From an uncultured Steroidobacter sp. (GTDB lineage: Bacteria > Pseudomonadota > Gammaproteobacteria > Steroidobacterales > Steroidobacteraceae), in the NCBI RefSeq assembly GCF_937958065.1, contig NZ_CALFXI010000080.1, positions 1 to 64,000 of the forward strand: a stretch of 64,000 nt of DNA. Direction: 5' to 3'. Positions within the stretch are counted from its first letter, which is position 1. Each line of letters opens with the position of its first letter. Positions 43,184-51,904 of the stretch are shown piece after piece. The translations under genes and the position numbers were made by a program. The notes under the pieces are model-generated. The model did not search any database. It worked only from the letters and a program-made list of their open reading frames with translations, and was not told the origin of the DNA.

Positions 43184-43236
43184 TTTAGACCATGGCTAGG
43201 ACCATTCGCGGTCCACGCCGAGCAGGGGAGAGCAGC

Positions 43237-44487
43237 ATGGGACCGCCGATTCATACCGTGCGCGTGGCGACGTGCGCCAGTATTTTGTCTGGCCTTTTCA
43301 TGATGGGCAGTGCGCTGGCTCAGCCGTTGGGCTTGCCGCCGGTGCCCGTTCCAGCGGACAACCCGCAAACGCCCGAGAAGATCGCGCTCGGCGACAAGCT
43401 CTTCAACGACAAGCGTTTCAGCAGCACCGGCGACGTGAGCTGCGCGACCTGTCACGATCCGGCCAAAGCGTTCACCGACAGTCCGCTGGTCACCTCCGAA
43501 GGCATCAACAAGCTCACCGGCACGCGCAACGCGCCGACAGTGATCAATTCGGCGTACTTCAAGCTGTTCTTCTGGGACGGCCGTTCGCTGGACCTGGAAG
43601 ATCAGGCACAGCATCCCATCGTCAATCCGGTGGAGATGGGCCTGGCGAATCACGATCCGGTGCTGCAGATCGTGCGCACCGACCCCGACTACGTGGCGCG
43701 CTTCAAGAAAGTGTTCGACAAGCAGGGCGAACAGATCACGATGAAGGAAGTGCAGCAGGCCATCGCCAGCTTCGAGCGCACCATCGTCGCCGGCGATTCG
43801 CCGTTCGATCGCTGGCATTTCGGCGGCGACCAAAACGCGGTGAGCGAGCAGGTGAAGCGCGGCTTCAACGTCTTTCTCACCAAGGGCCGCTGCGTGTCGT
43901 GCCATACGATCGAGCAGAATTACGCGTTGTTCACCGACAACCGGTTCCACAACATCGGCGTCGGCGTGAATCGGATTCAGAAGGAAATCCCGCAGTTCGC
44001 GCCGGCATTCCTGAGCGCGAAGAGCGCGGGCACGGACGTGGATAAAGCCGTGCTCACCAATCCGAAGGTGTCCGAGCTGGGCCGCTTCGCCGTGACCGAA
44101 ACGCTCGATGAGATCGGCGCGTTCAAGACTTCGACGCTGCGTAACGTCGCGGTGACCGCGCCGTTCATGCACGACGGCAGCCTGAAGACGCTGCGCGACG
44201 TGGTCGAGCACTACAACAACGGCGGCGTCACCAATCCGAACGATCCGGTGAACGATTTCCTGAGCGGCGGCATTCGCCCGCTCAACCTCACCGAGGAGGA
44301 GAAGTCGGATCTGGTCGCGTTCATGGAATCGTTGACCAGCCCGCAGTTCGCCGCGCAGAAGGCCAGTTCGGCGAATCCTGTTTCCTGCAACGTGAAGACC
44401 ACCGTGGCCAACGCCAGTCCGGTAGAGCCGGCCAGCAATGCCGGCTCCCGCGGGATTTCCGCGGTCAGCGGCGGAGAGGGGATGTAA
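43237..44487 (+). CDS. Di-haem cytochrome c peroxidase family protein
   Basis: A 416-residue periplasmic protein of the CcpA/MauG superfamily. It has a signal peptide (CASILSGLFMMGSALAQ), a first haem motif CATCH (69-73) and a second CVSCH (219-223). The conserved NAPTVINSAYFKLFFWDGRSLDLEDQA and the late TSTLRNVAVTAPFMHDGSLKTL segment supply the distal-haem ligand region. Bacterial enzymes reduce H2O2 with cytochrome electrons; MauG-like relatives oxidise proteins. A C-terminal extension after about residue 370 with an extra Cys is unusual. ATG 43237 follows GGGGAG. It is first of four genes to 46395. Confidence 0.92.
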   Translation: MGPPIHTVRVATCASILSGLFMMGSALAQPLGLPPVPVPADNPQTPEKIALGDKLFNDKRFSSTGDVSCATCHDPAKAFTDSPLVTSEGINKLTGTRNAPTVINSAYFKLFFWDGRSLDLEDQAQHPIVNPVEMGLANHDPVLQIVRTDPDYVARFKKVFDKQGEQITMKEVQQAIASFERTIVAGDSPFDRWHFGGDQNAVSEQVKRGFNVFLTKGRCVSCHTIEQNYALFTDNRFHNIGVGVNRIQKEIPQFAPAFLSAKSAGTDVDKAVLTNPKVSELGRFAVTETLDEIGAFKTSTLRNVAVTAPFMHDGSLKTLRDVVEHYNNGGVTNPNDPVNDFLSGGIRPLNLTEEEKSDLVAFMESLTSPQFAAQKASSANPVSCNVKTTVANASPVEPASNAGSRGISAVSGGEGM

Positions 44488-44488
44488 C

Positions 44489-45562
44489 ATGAACATCAAA
44501 TACGATCGCCGCAGTTTCATCAAAACATCGACGGTGGGAGTCGGCGCCGCGGTGCTGCCGATGACCATGGTGGAGCTCGCATTCGCGAAGCCGAGCGAGA
44601 ACTTCACGTTCGCGTATATCTCGGACTCGCACATTCAGCAGATCAAAGGCACGCAGTTCGTGCGCAACTGGGATCGCGGCCTGATCCGCGCGGTCGCTGA
44701 AACGAACCTGCTCACGCCGAAGCCGGATTTCATCATGTACGGCGGCGACCTGGCGCAGATGGGCACCAAGCCCGAGCTGGATCACGGCGCAGAGATCCTT
44801 TCCAAGCTCAATGGCAAGGTCTACCACGTCATGGGCGAGCACGATTACTACCTCGACCTGGGCGAATACTGGTCCAAGCTGTTCGGCAGGCAGTACTACA
44901 GCTTCAACCACAAGGGCGTGCACTTCGTGGTGTTGAACAGCATTCTCACCTACGACGACTGGACCTTTAACCGCTGGCCCACTGCCGAGCAGCGCATGGC
45001 CGAGATGGCCGGCCTCGACAATCCGAACGGCTCGCCGTTCATGGTCGGCGACAAGCAGCGCGAGTGGCTGAAGAAAGATCTGGCGAAGGTGAAGAAGGAC
45101 ACGCCGATCGTGGTGTTCTCGCACTCGCCGCTGCAGAAGATCTACAAGGGCTGGAATTTCTGGACCGAGGACGCGGAGCAGGTGCAGGCGCTGCTCGCGC
45201 CGTTCGATAAGGTCACGGTGTTCTACGGGCACGTGCACCAGATCCAGTACAACCAGATCGGCAACATTGCATTCACCTCCGCGATGGCGACGGCCTGGCC
45301 CTGGCCCTATCCGCAGAGCTACGCGCAGGCTCAGCAGCTGCTGCCGAAGCTGACGGTGCACATGAATCGCGCCGATCCGTTCTTCGAGCGCGACGCCACG
45401 GGCTGGCAGTTCATCGACATCAACAGCGGCCGCGCCAGCGCGACCTTCAATCTCTACAACAACTCCACGCGAACCGTGGCGTTCGATCCGCAGGCCGGGC
45501 ATCCCAAGGACAAGACCTATCAGGATGAAGACCAGCGCATTGCGCCCCAAGTGCATTATTGA
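44489..45562 (+). CDS. Tat-exported metallophosphoesterase
   Basis: A 357-residue calcineurin-like phosphoesterase with a twin-arginine leader (DRRSFIKTSTVGVGAAVLP). The dinuclear metal motifs are in order: ISDSHI, YGGDLAQMG, GEHDYYLD (GNHD variant with Glu), VVFSHSPL and YGHVHQ. The unusual Glu in place of Asn in the third motif is notable. Substrate unknown. The next gene is a cytochrome and the previous one a peroxidase (one-base gap), so a phosphoesterase embedded in a redox operon is unexpected. Confidence 0.93.
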   Translation: MNIKYDRRSFIKTSTVGVGAAVLPMTMVELAFAKPSENFTFAYISDSHIQQIKGTQFVRNWDRGLIRAVAETNLLTPKPDFIMYGGDLAQMGTKPELDHGAEILSKLNGKVYHVMGEHDYYLDLGEYWSKLFGRQYYSFNHKGVHFVVLNSILTYDDWTFNRWPTAEQRMAEMAGLDNPNGSPFMVGDKQREWLKKDLAKVKKDTPIVVFSHSPLQKIYKGWNFWTEDAEQVQALLAPFDKVTVFYGHVHQIQYNQIGNIAFTSAMATAWPWPYPQSYAQAQQLLPKLTVHMNRADPFFERDATGWQFIDINSGRASATFNLYNNSTRTVAFDPQAGHPKDKTYQDEDQRIAPQVHY

Positions 45563-45601
45563 GACGCAGCGCCAACGCTTCCGACGTCAAAGGTTACCAA
45601 C

Positions 45602-46003
45602 ATGAAAATTGCCTCCGTCATCGCTTGTGCCGCGCTGGCTCTGGGTGCCACCGGGGTGGCCCGTGCCGATGAGTTCACCAAGGAAGATCTGGCTCGCTGG
45701 CAGGAACAGTTCGACGGCGTGGTGAAACAGGGCCGCGGGCTGTGGACTGACGCCAAGCTCGGCACCAACGGCGTGGTGTGCGCCCAGTGCCACCCGAACG
45801 CCGCCAACACGCATCCGGAAACCTATCCCAAGTTCCAGAAGCAGCTCGGCAAGGTCGCCAACTTCTGGGAAATGGTGAACTGGTGCATTCGCAACCCGCT
45901 GGAAGGCCAGCAGCTGGCAGCCGACGATCCGAAGATGATTGCGTTGATCAGCTATGCGACTTGGGAACGTCGCGGCGTGAAGCTGGAGCCGGGTAAGCAC
46001 TGA
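45602..46003 (+). CDS. Monohaem cytochrome c
   Basis: A 133-residue periplasmic cytochrome. It has a signal peptide (KIASVIACAALALGATGVARA), haem motif CAQCH (60-64) with HPNAANTHPETYPKFQKQLG after it, and the segment MVNWCIRNPLEGQQLAADDPKMIALISYATWERRG, whose pattern is close to SoxA/SoxX-like sulfur-oxidation cytochromes. The Met of DPKM is a possible second ligand, and the free Cys in NWCI is conserved in that group. It overlaps the next gene by one base (TGATG). Confidence 0.88.
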   Translation: MKIASVIACAALALGATGVARADEFTKEDLARWQEQFDGVVKQGRGLWTDAKLGTNGVVCAQCHPNAANTHPETYPKFQKQLGKVANFWEMVNWCIRNPLEGQQLAADDPKMIALISYATWERRGVKLEPGKH

Positions 46004-46395
46004 TGCGCTCGTTCGCGCGCTCTTTGGTCATGGCCGCGGCGTTCACGTTCGCCGCGGTCGCGCATGCAGCTGACATTCCGAAGATCGATCAGGCGTCACT
46101 GCTGAAGCGCATCGAGAAGAAGGACGCCTCGCTGGTGATCCTCGACGTGCGCACCCCGGAAGAGTTCGCCGCAGGCCACGTTCCGGGCGCCATCAACATT
46201 CCTTACACCCACCTGCCTTCGCGTATCTCGGAAGTCGCGGACGCGGCGGACAAAGACATCGTCGTCTATTGCGAAGTCGGTGTCCGAGCAGAGCAAGGCG
46301 CCGAACGCCTGCGCGAAAACGGCTTCACCAAGCTGCTGCACCTGGACGGCGACATGCAGGCGTGGCAGGCGCAGAAGCGTCCGCTGGAGAAATAG
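46003..46395 (+). CDS. Periplasmic rhodanese
   Basis: A 130-residue exported rhodanese. It has the signal peptide SLVMAAAFTFAAVAHAA, LVILDVRTPEEFAAGHVPGAINIPY, and the active-site loop YCEVGVRAEQG with Cys90. It is the last gene of the peroxidase-phosphoesterase-cytochrome-rhodanese set. A periplasmic persulfide transferase next to a Sox-like cytochrome suggests sulfur chemistry. Confidence 0.93.
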   Translation: MRSFARSLVMAAAFTFAAVAHAADIPKIDQASLLKRIEKKDASLVILDVRTPEEFAAGHVPGAINIPYTHLPSRISEVADAADKDIVVYCEVGVRAEQGAERLRENGFTKLLHLDGDMQAWQAQKRPLEK

Positions 46396-46398
46396 TTT

Positions 46399-47520
46399 CT
46401 AACCGAGCGCCTGATCCAGATCCGCGATCAGATCCTCCGCGCTCTCCAGTCCCACCGACAATCGCAGCAGACTCTGCGGCGTGACCGAGTGCGGGCCTTC
46501 GATCGAGGCGCGATGCTCGACCAGCGATTCCACCCCGCCCAAGCTGGTCGCGCGAGTAAACAATTTCATCTTGGCTGCAACGGCGAATGCTTCGTCCCGG
46601 CCGCCTTGAACGCAGAATGAGAGCATGGCACCGAAGCCGCCTTTCATCTGACGTTGCGCGATCGCATGGCCCGGATGGGTTTCCAATCCGGGATAGAACA
46701 CGCGCTCGACCTTCTTGTGACTGTGCAGGAAGCCAGCGAGCCGGCTCGCGTTGTGGGTCTGAGCGCGTACACGGCAGGACAAAGTCGTGAGACTGCGGCG
46801 GATGAGCCAGCAATCGAATGGTGACGGCACGCTTCCCACCGTTTGTTGATAGTCGCGCAGCCTGTCGGCAAGGCCGCCGCGATCGCGCGTGACTACGGCC
46901 CCGCCCATGACGTCGCTGTGGCCACCGAAATACTTGGTGCTCGAATGCATGACCAGGTCGGCGCCGAGATCGAACGGTCGCTGCCACACGGGTGTCGCGA
47001 AGGTGTTGTCACAACAAACCATGGCACCGTGGCCATGCGCCAGTTCGGCAATCGCTTCGATGTCGCTGATGTTGAGCATCGGATTCGACGGGGTCTCGAT
47101 CCAGACCAGGCGCGTCTCTTTGCGGAGCGCCTCGCGAACCGCGTCGACCCGAGTCATGTCCACGAACGTGTGCGTTACCCCCATCGGCGCGAACACGTCG
47201 CGCAGCTGTTTGGCCGTGCCATGGTAAGACTCGATCGGCGCGATGACGTGCTCGCCCGGCCGCAACAGGCTGAAGACGGCCATGGACGCGGCGGAGCCCG
47301 ACCCGTACGTGGTGGCGTCTGCACCGCCTTCGAGTGCGGCGATGCATTGTTCCAAGGGCCGCCGACCCGGATTGTCGGCGCGGCTATAGGAAAAACCTCG
47401 GGAGAATTCACCGTCGATGTCACGCTCGTAGGTCGTGCTCATCTGAATGGAGGGAGCGACGGCGCCGGTGGCGCGCTCGACATCTCGTCCGGCATGGACC
47501 GACAGGGTTTCGAACTTCAT
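46399..47520 (-). CDS. Trans-sulfuration PLP enzyme (cystathionine gamma-synthase/lyase type)
   Basis: A 373-residue Cys/Met-metabolism PLP enzyme. The PLP lysine is in LVMHSSTKYFGGHSDVMGG, with YSRADNPGRRPLEQCIAALEGG, GSGSAASMAVF and ETPSNPMLNI as family signatures, and the C-terminal RLSVGLESAEDLIADLDQAL. Cystathionine gamma-synthase, gamma-lyase, beta-lyase or O-acylhomoserine sulfhydrylase cannot be separated by eye. ATG 47520 has the best spacing to AGGA; ATG 47523 in the same frame is the alternative. It ends three bases after the rhodanese stop (convergent). Confidence 0.92.
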   Translation of the reverse strand: MKFETLSVHAGRDVERATGAVAPSIQMSTTYERDIDGEFSRGFSYSRADNPGRRPLEQCIAALEGGADATTYGSGSAASMAVFSLLRPGEHVIAPIESYHGTAKQLRDVFAPMGVTHTFVDMTRVDAVREALRKETRLVWIETPSNPMLNISDIEAIAELAHGHGAMVCCDNTFATPVWQRPFDLGADLVMHSSTKYFGGHSDVMGGAVVTRDRGGLADRLRDYQQTVGSVPSPFDCWLIRRSLTTLSCRVRAQTHNASRLAGFLHSHKKVERVFYPGLETHPGHAIAQRQMKGGFGAMLSFCVQGGRDEAFAVAAKMKLFTRATSLGGVESLVEHRASIEGPHSVTPQSLLRLSVGLESAEDLIADLDQALG

Positions 47521-47665
47521 CATGGCTTCCTGTGCAAGGCTTGCCACTTTACTGCAAAGTCCACGGCTCGGCAGGTCGTGATCCGAAGTCGGGCAGGGAC
47601 GTTTACCGAAAGTGAACCTCACGATAGTAAACGTGGACAATCGAGCGGCCGTCTGCCCACACATG

Positions 47666-47697
47666 AAAAAACGCTCTCCGTCTTGCGACGGAGAGCG
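47666..47697 (-). terminator. Intrinsic terminator of the RND efflux operon
   Basis: On the minus strand an 11-bp stem CGCTCTCCGTC/GACGGAGAGCG with loop of four (TTGC on + strand) is followed by TTTTTT, 24 bases past the permease stop. A textbook rho-independent terminator. Confidence 0.92.
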
Positions 47698-47720
47698 AGC
47701 GGGGGTTCGAGGAATTCAAT

Positions 47721-50700
47721 TCAAGGCGTAGCCGGCGAGATCTGCCCCGACGCTTGCGGTGCAAGCGCCGGAGCGGCTGCGGGCTTCGTCACTTCGATCG
47801 TGGGCGGTATGAGCTTGTACATCACCGGCGTGACGATGCGAGCGATCAGCGTCGAGGAGATCAAGCCGCCGATGATGACCCAGGCGAGGGGCGAGTACAT
47901 GCCGGCGTTCTGCAGCGCCAAGGGCAACAGGCCGCCAATCGCAGTCGCGCTGGTCAATAGAATCGGCAGGAAACGAATCTCGCCGGCCCGCTCGATGGCT
48001 TCATCCAGCGGCATGCCTTGCGCTCGCAGCTGATTGGTGAAGTCGACCAGCAGGATCGAGTTCTTGGTCTCGATGCCGATGAGCGCAATGAAGCCGATGG
48101 TCGCGGTGAACGAAATGCTGTAACCGGCCAGTCCGAGCGCAAGGATGCCGCCGGCGATGCCGAATGGCACGACGCTCAGTACGATCAGCGTGCTCTTGAA
48201 GCTGCCGAACTCCAGCACCAGCACCGCGACGATGCCGAGCAACGCAACGATGGTCGCGGCCTGCAGGCCGCCGAAGCTTTCGGTGCGGCTCTCCAGTTCG
48301 CCGCCCGGCACGTAGGAATAGCCGCGCGGCCATTGCATCTCGTCGAGCCTGCGCAGCACTTCTGCCGTCACGCGATCTGTGTTGTAACCATTCTGGACCT
48401 CGGCATTGATCGTGACCGCGCGGGCGCGGTTGTAACGGTCGATCTGGGTCGGTGCGGCAACGAACTCGAGCTCGGCGAGCTGGCTCAGTGGCAAAGTGGC
48501 GCCGCTCAGCGTCGTCACCCGCACCTGATCGAGCGCATGAATGTCGGGGCGTTCTGAGATCGGTGTGCGCACCATGATGTCGTACTGCTCGCCGTCGGTC
48601 TCTTTGTAACGGCTCGCCGGAATCCCGGCGACAGCCAGGCGGACCGCGCGATCGAATTCGATCGCGGGCACGCCGAACAGAGCCGCCTTCTGCGAATCGA
48701 TCTTGAGCTGCAGGTTGGTTCGCTTGATGCGCACGGGATTCTCGACATCGCGAGTGCCGGGCGTTTCCTTGATCGCCTGCTCGACCTGCGCGGCGAGCCG
48801 ATCCAGCTCATCCAGCTCCGAGCCGATGACCCGGATTGCGATGGGCGCCGTGATCGGGGGACCGTTCTGGAACTCCTTCACATAGATGTGCGCGTTCGGA
48901 TACTGCTTCAGCTCGCGACGCAGTTGTTCCAGCTGCTTGGGCGTGTCGCTCGTGTCGTATTGCTTGAGCTTGACGAAGATGTCGCCGTAATTTGTCGCGC
49001 CTTCATTGCCGAACTCGTTGTAATAGATCTTCGGGTTGCCGTGACCGAGATTGGTGAAATACGAAGCCACTTCGGGCATCGCCGACAGGCGCGCTTCGAC
49101 GAACTTCAGTGCCCGATCCGTCTCGGCAAGGCTGCTGCCATCGGGCGTCTCCACCGTGATGATGAAGTTGGGCGTGTCCGCCTTGGGGAACAGGCTGAAA
49201 CCGATGATGCCGCCGACGCCAATCATGATCGCGAAGCACGCAGCCAGCGATCCCCACACGGTCAGGCGCGGTTTCGCCAACGCCCGGTGCAGCAGCGGCT
49301 GATAGAAACGATGAATGCCCCGCTGCACCGACTGCAGCAGCCGATTGCCTTCCGGATTCTCGTGCTTGCTCAGCATGCGGCTGGCCAGGAACGGAATGAT
49401 GGTCAACGCGATCAACAGCGAGGCCAGCACGGTCGAGAGCACAGCGGTCGGCAGCACCCGGATGAACTTGCCGGACGGGCCGGACAGCATCATCAGCGGC
49501 AGGAACGCGAAGATGATGGTGGCCGTGCACCCCAAAATCGCGAGAAAGATCTGTCGTGTGGCCAGGATCGCCGCCTGCGTGCGAGAGTGGCCTTCGCGCA
49601 GGAAGCGCGAAATGTTCTCTACCACGACGATCGAGTCGTCCACCAGCAGGCCCAGCGCAACCACGAATCCCGCGATCGAGATCTGATTGAGCGAGTAGCC
49701 GACCATGTGCAGCGTCGAGACGCCAATGGCGAGCGACAGCGGAATCGAGATCATCACGATGCTCGCTGCCCGCAGCCCGAGCGGCAGCAGCGTGATCGCG
49801 ACCAGACCGATGGCGATGGCGAAGTCGGTGGTGAGCCGGTTCAAGCGGGTCGCAACGTTCTCCGACTGGTCGAAGCCCAGTTCCAGCTTGATGCGTTTGG
49901 GCAGCTGCTGCTCGAACTTCTTGGCGGCATCGAGAATGCGCTCACGGACTTCGAAGATGTTGTAGCCGTCTTTCTGATTGGCCGTGACGAAGACGGCGCG
50001 CTGGCCGTTGAAGCGCCCGGTGTACGTGTGTTCCTGCGTGTCCCATTGCACTTCGGCGACGTCACGAATGCGCACGGTGCGGCCGTCGACGGCGGCGACC
50101 ACGGTGTCGCGAACTTCATCCAAGGATTCGTAGCTGCCGGACGTCTTGACACTGAAGCTGCGGCTGCCGACCTCGATGGCGCCGCCGGGCACCGTCGTGT
50201 TCTCGCTCTGCAAAGCCTCGATCACTTTGCCCGGCGCCAGTCTCAGCTCGGCCATGCGAGGCAGATCGAGCGCCACTCGCAGCTCGCGCGCGGGATAGGC
50301 CCACGTTTCGGACGTGCGAACGCCGTCGACCGCTTTGAGCATGTCCTTCAGATCGCGTGCCTGATCTTCGAGCTCTCGATACGGCGCGTCCGGCGACACC
50401 AGCGCGAACTGCACGATGTTCACCAGGCCGGGATTGCTCTTCTTGATCTCGAGCCGTGCGATCTCGGCGGGCAGCGACGGCCGCAGCGCGTTGATCTCAC
50501 GCACCACCTCGTCGTATTTCTTTTCTGCATCGGCGGTGCTGTAGAACTCGGCGATCATCATGGCCAGGCCGTCGTTGCTGAACGACTCGATCTTCTTGAT
50601 GTCGTCCAGCTCGCTGATCCGATCTTCGATGGGCTTGACCACCAGGCGCTCGACATCGCGCGGCTCGGCGCCCGGATAGGCGACGATGATCTGATAGATC

Positions 50701-50828
50701 GGAATCGGGAAATACGGGTCTTCCTGGCGCGGAATGCTCGAGAACGACGAGATGCCCAGCGCCACCAGCATCGCGAACGCGACCAGCGTGAACTGGTAGC
50801 GCTTGATGGGAAATTCCAGGAAGCTCAT
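47721..50828 (-). CDS. RND efflux transporter, inner-membrane permease
   Basis: A 1035-residue resistance-nodulation-division pump. The N-terminal helix FTLVAFAMLVALGISSFSSIPRQEDP, the porter domain beginning PIYQIIVAYPGAEP and the TM4 proton-relay motif VALGLLVDDSIVVVENISR are typical, with the second half repeating the pattern (GIVAVLVLEFGSFKSTLIVL; AIGGLLPLAL). The double Asp in VDD is intact. The specificity (hydrophobic drugs versus metals) cannot be told; the sequence is most like the HAE/MexK-type group. It is third gene of tolC-adaptor-permease, three bases after the adaptor. Confidence 0.95.
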   Translation of the reverse strand: MSFLEFPIKRYQFTLVAFAMLVALGISSFSSIPRQEDPYFPIPIYQIIVAYPGAEPRDVERLVVKPIEDRISELDDIKKIESFSNDGLAMMIAEFYSTADAEKKYDEVVREINALRPSLPAEIARLEIKKSNPGLVNIVQFALVSPDAPYRELEDQARDLKDMLKAVDGVRTSETWAYPARELRVALDLPRMAELRLAPGKVIEALQSENTTVPGGAIEVGSRSFSVKTSGSYESLDEVRDTVVAAVDGRTVRIRDVAEVQWDTQEHTYTGRFNGQRAVFVTANQKDGYNIFEVRERILDAAKKFEQQLPKRIKLELGFDQSENVATRLNRLTTDFAIAIGLVAITLLPLGLRAASIVMISIPLSLAIGVSTLHMVGYSLNQISIAGFVVALGLLVDDSIVVVENISRFLREGHSRTQAAILATRQIFLAILGCTATIIFAFLPLMMLSGPSGKFIRVLPTAVLSTVLASLLIALTIIPFLASRMLSKHENPEGNRLLQSVQRGIHRFYQPLLHRALAKPRLTVWGSLAACFAIMIGVGGIIGFSLFPKADTPNFIITVETPDGSSLAETDRALKFVEARLSAMPEVASYFTNLGHGNPKIYYNEFGNEGATNYGDIFVKLKQYDTSDTPKQLEQLRRELKQYPNAHIYVKEFQNGPPITAPIAIRVIGSELDELDRLAAQVEQAIKETPGTRDVENPVRIKRTNLQLKIDSQKAALFGVPAIEFDRAVRLAVAGIPASRYKETDGEQYDIMVRTPISERPDIHALDQVRVTTLSGATLPLSQLAELEFVAAPTQIDRYNRARAVTINAEVQNGYNTDRVTAEVLRRLDEMQWPRGYSYVPGGELESRTESFGGLQAATIVALLGIVAVLVLEFGSFKSTLIVLSVVPFGIAGGILALGLAGYSISFTATIGFIALIGIETKNSILLVDFTNQLRAQGMPLDEAIERAGEIRFLPILLTSATAIGGLLPLALQNAGMYSPLAWVIIGGLISSTLIARIVTPVMYKLIPPTIEVTKPAAAPALAPQASGQISPATP

Positions 50829-50831
50829 GCG

Positions 50832-51902
50832 CTACTCCCGGTTCGCGGTCAGCGGTTCGGCGAGCATCACTTGCTCGCCGTCTTCCAGGTATTGGGCGCC
50901 ATCGGTGATGACCAGCTCGCCGGCCTTCAAGCCCGTGTCGAGCGCGACGGTCTCGCCTGCGATGAACGCGACCTCGATGTCACGCCGGCGTGCCACCTGC
51001 TGATCGAGCACGAACACCCGAGCGGTGCGCCCGTTGCCTTCGACAATGGAGCCGATGGGAACGTAGACGCGTTCGCCGGCTTTGGCCGTCGAGGGAATGA
51101 TCGTGAGCTTGGCGACGAGGCCGCTCTTCAGGGGCAGATCGGTCGGATCCACCGCGACCTCGATACCAAACATGCCGCTGCTGGCATCCGAAGCGCCGGA
51201 CAGCTCCGTGACTTTGCCGGTCAATGTCTTGCCGGGCAGGGCATCGAGTCGGATCCGTGCTTCGTCACCGAGCTTCACTTGCACGATCTCACGGTCGGCG
51301 AGCCCGGTGCGCACGACGAACCCTTTGTCTTTCGAGCCGAGCACGAGGATGGGACTGCCGGCTTGCACCAGTTCGCGTTCTTCAGCGAGCCGGCGCAGCA
51401 CCGTGCCGTCATGAGGCGCAACGATCGCGGCGTAACTCCTGTTGAACTTCGCCGAGTTCAGTGCGGCTTCGTTCACGGCGAGTTGTGTGCGCAAGTCTTG
51501 CAGCTGCTCCAGGCTGATGACTTTGTCAGCGTACAGGCGCTCGCCGCGCTCGAGATCACGACGCGCTTTCTCGTGGGCCTGTGCTGCCTGCTCGACTTGT
51601 GCGTCGATCTCCGCTTGCTCGATTTCCGCGAGCTTCTGACCTTTGCGGACTTGCTCGCCTTCCGTCACCGACAGACGACGAATCACACCGCCGACCTTGA
51701 ATGACAAGCGGATCTCGTCTTCATTGACGAGCAACCCATTGGTGCGAATGGCGGGCGCCGCCGGACCGACTACCGCCGGTGCCGTGCGCACCCGGGCCAG
51801 CTCGACGGCGGGCTGATCGGTGGCTCCGCTGTTGCAACCGGCGAGGGCCAACAGGCTGGCGGACACCAGCAGTGGCGGTAGAACACTGGACAGGCGCGGC
51901 AT
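50832..51902 (-). CDS. RND efflux periplasmic adaptor lipoprotein
   Basis: A 356-residue membrane-fusion protein. The lipobox is LAGC (Cys23), so it is anchored in the inner membrane by lipid. The hairpin helices run from about residue 90 to 140 (AQVEQAAQAHEKARRDLERGERLYADKVISLEQLQDL), flanked by the lipoyl half-motifs LSFKVGGVIRRLSVTEGEQVRKGQKLAEIE and IVAPHDGTVLRRLAEERELVQAG. It bridges the permease and the outer-membrane channel encoded just upstream. Confidence 0.95.
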   Translation of the reverse strand: MPRLSSVLPPLLVSASLLALAGCNSGATDQPAVELARVRTAPAVVGPAAPAIRTNGLLVNEDEIRLSFKVGGVIRRLSVTEGEQVRKGQKLAEIEQAEIDAQVEQAAQAHEKARRDLERGERLYADKVISLEQLQDLRTQLAVNEAALNSAKFNRSYAAIVAPHDGTVLRRLAEERELVQAGSPILVLGSKDKGFVVRTGLADREIVQVKLGDEARIRLDALPGKTLTGKVTELSGASDASSGMFGIEVAVDPTDLPLKSGLVAKLTIIPSTAKAGERVYVPIGSIVEGNGRTARVFVLDQQVARRRDIEVAFIAGETVALDTGLKAGELVITDGAQYLEDGEQVMLAEPLTANRE

Positions 51903-51904
51903 GG

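Noticed and set aside
48888..51704. A long + strand open frame of over 900 codons opposite the RND permease and adaptor genes
   Set aside because: It lies entirely antisense to two well-supported genes, has no recognisable domain, and its Gln/Arg/Asp/His-rich composition is what a high-GC gene gives on its reverse strand.
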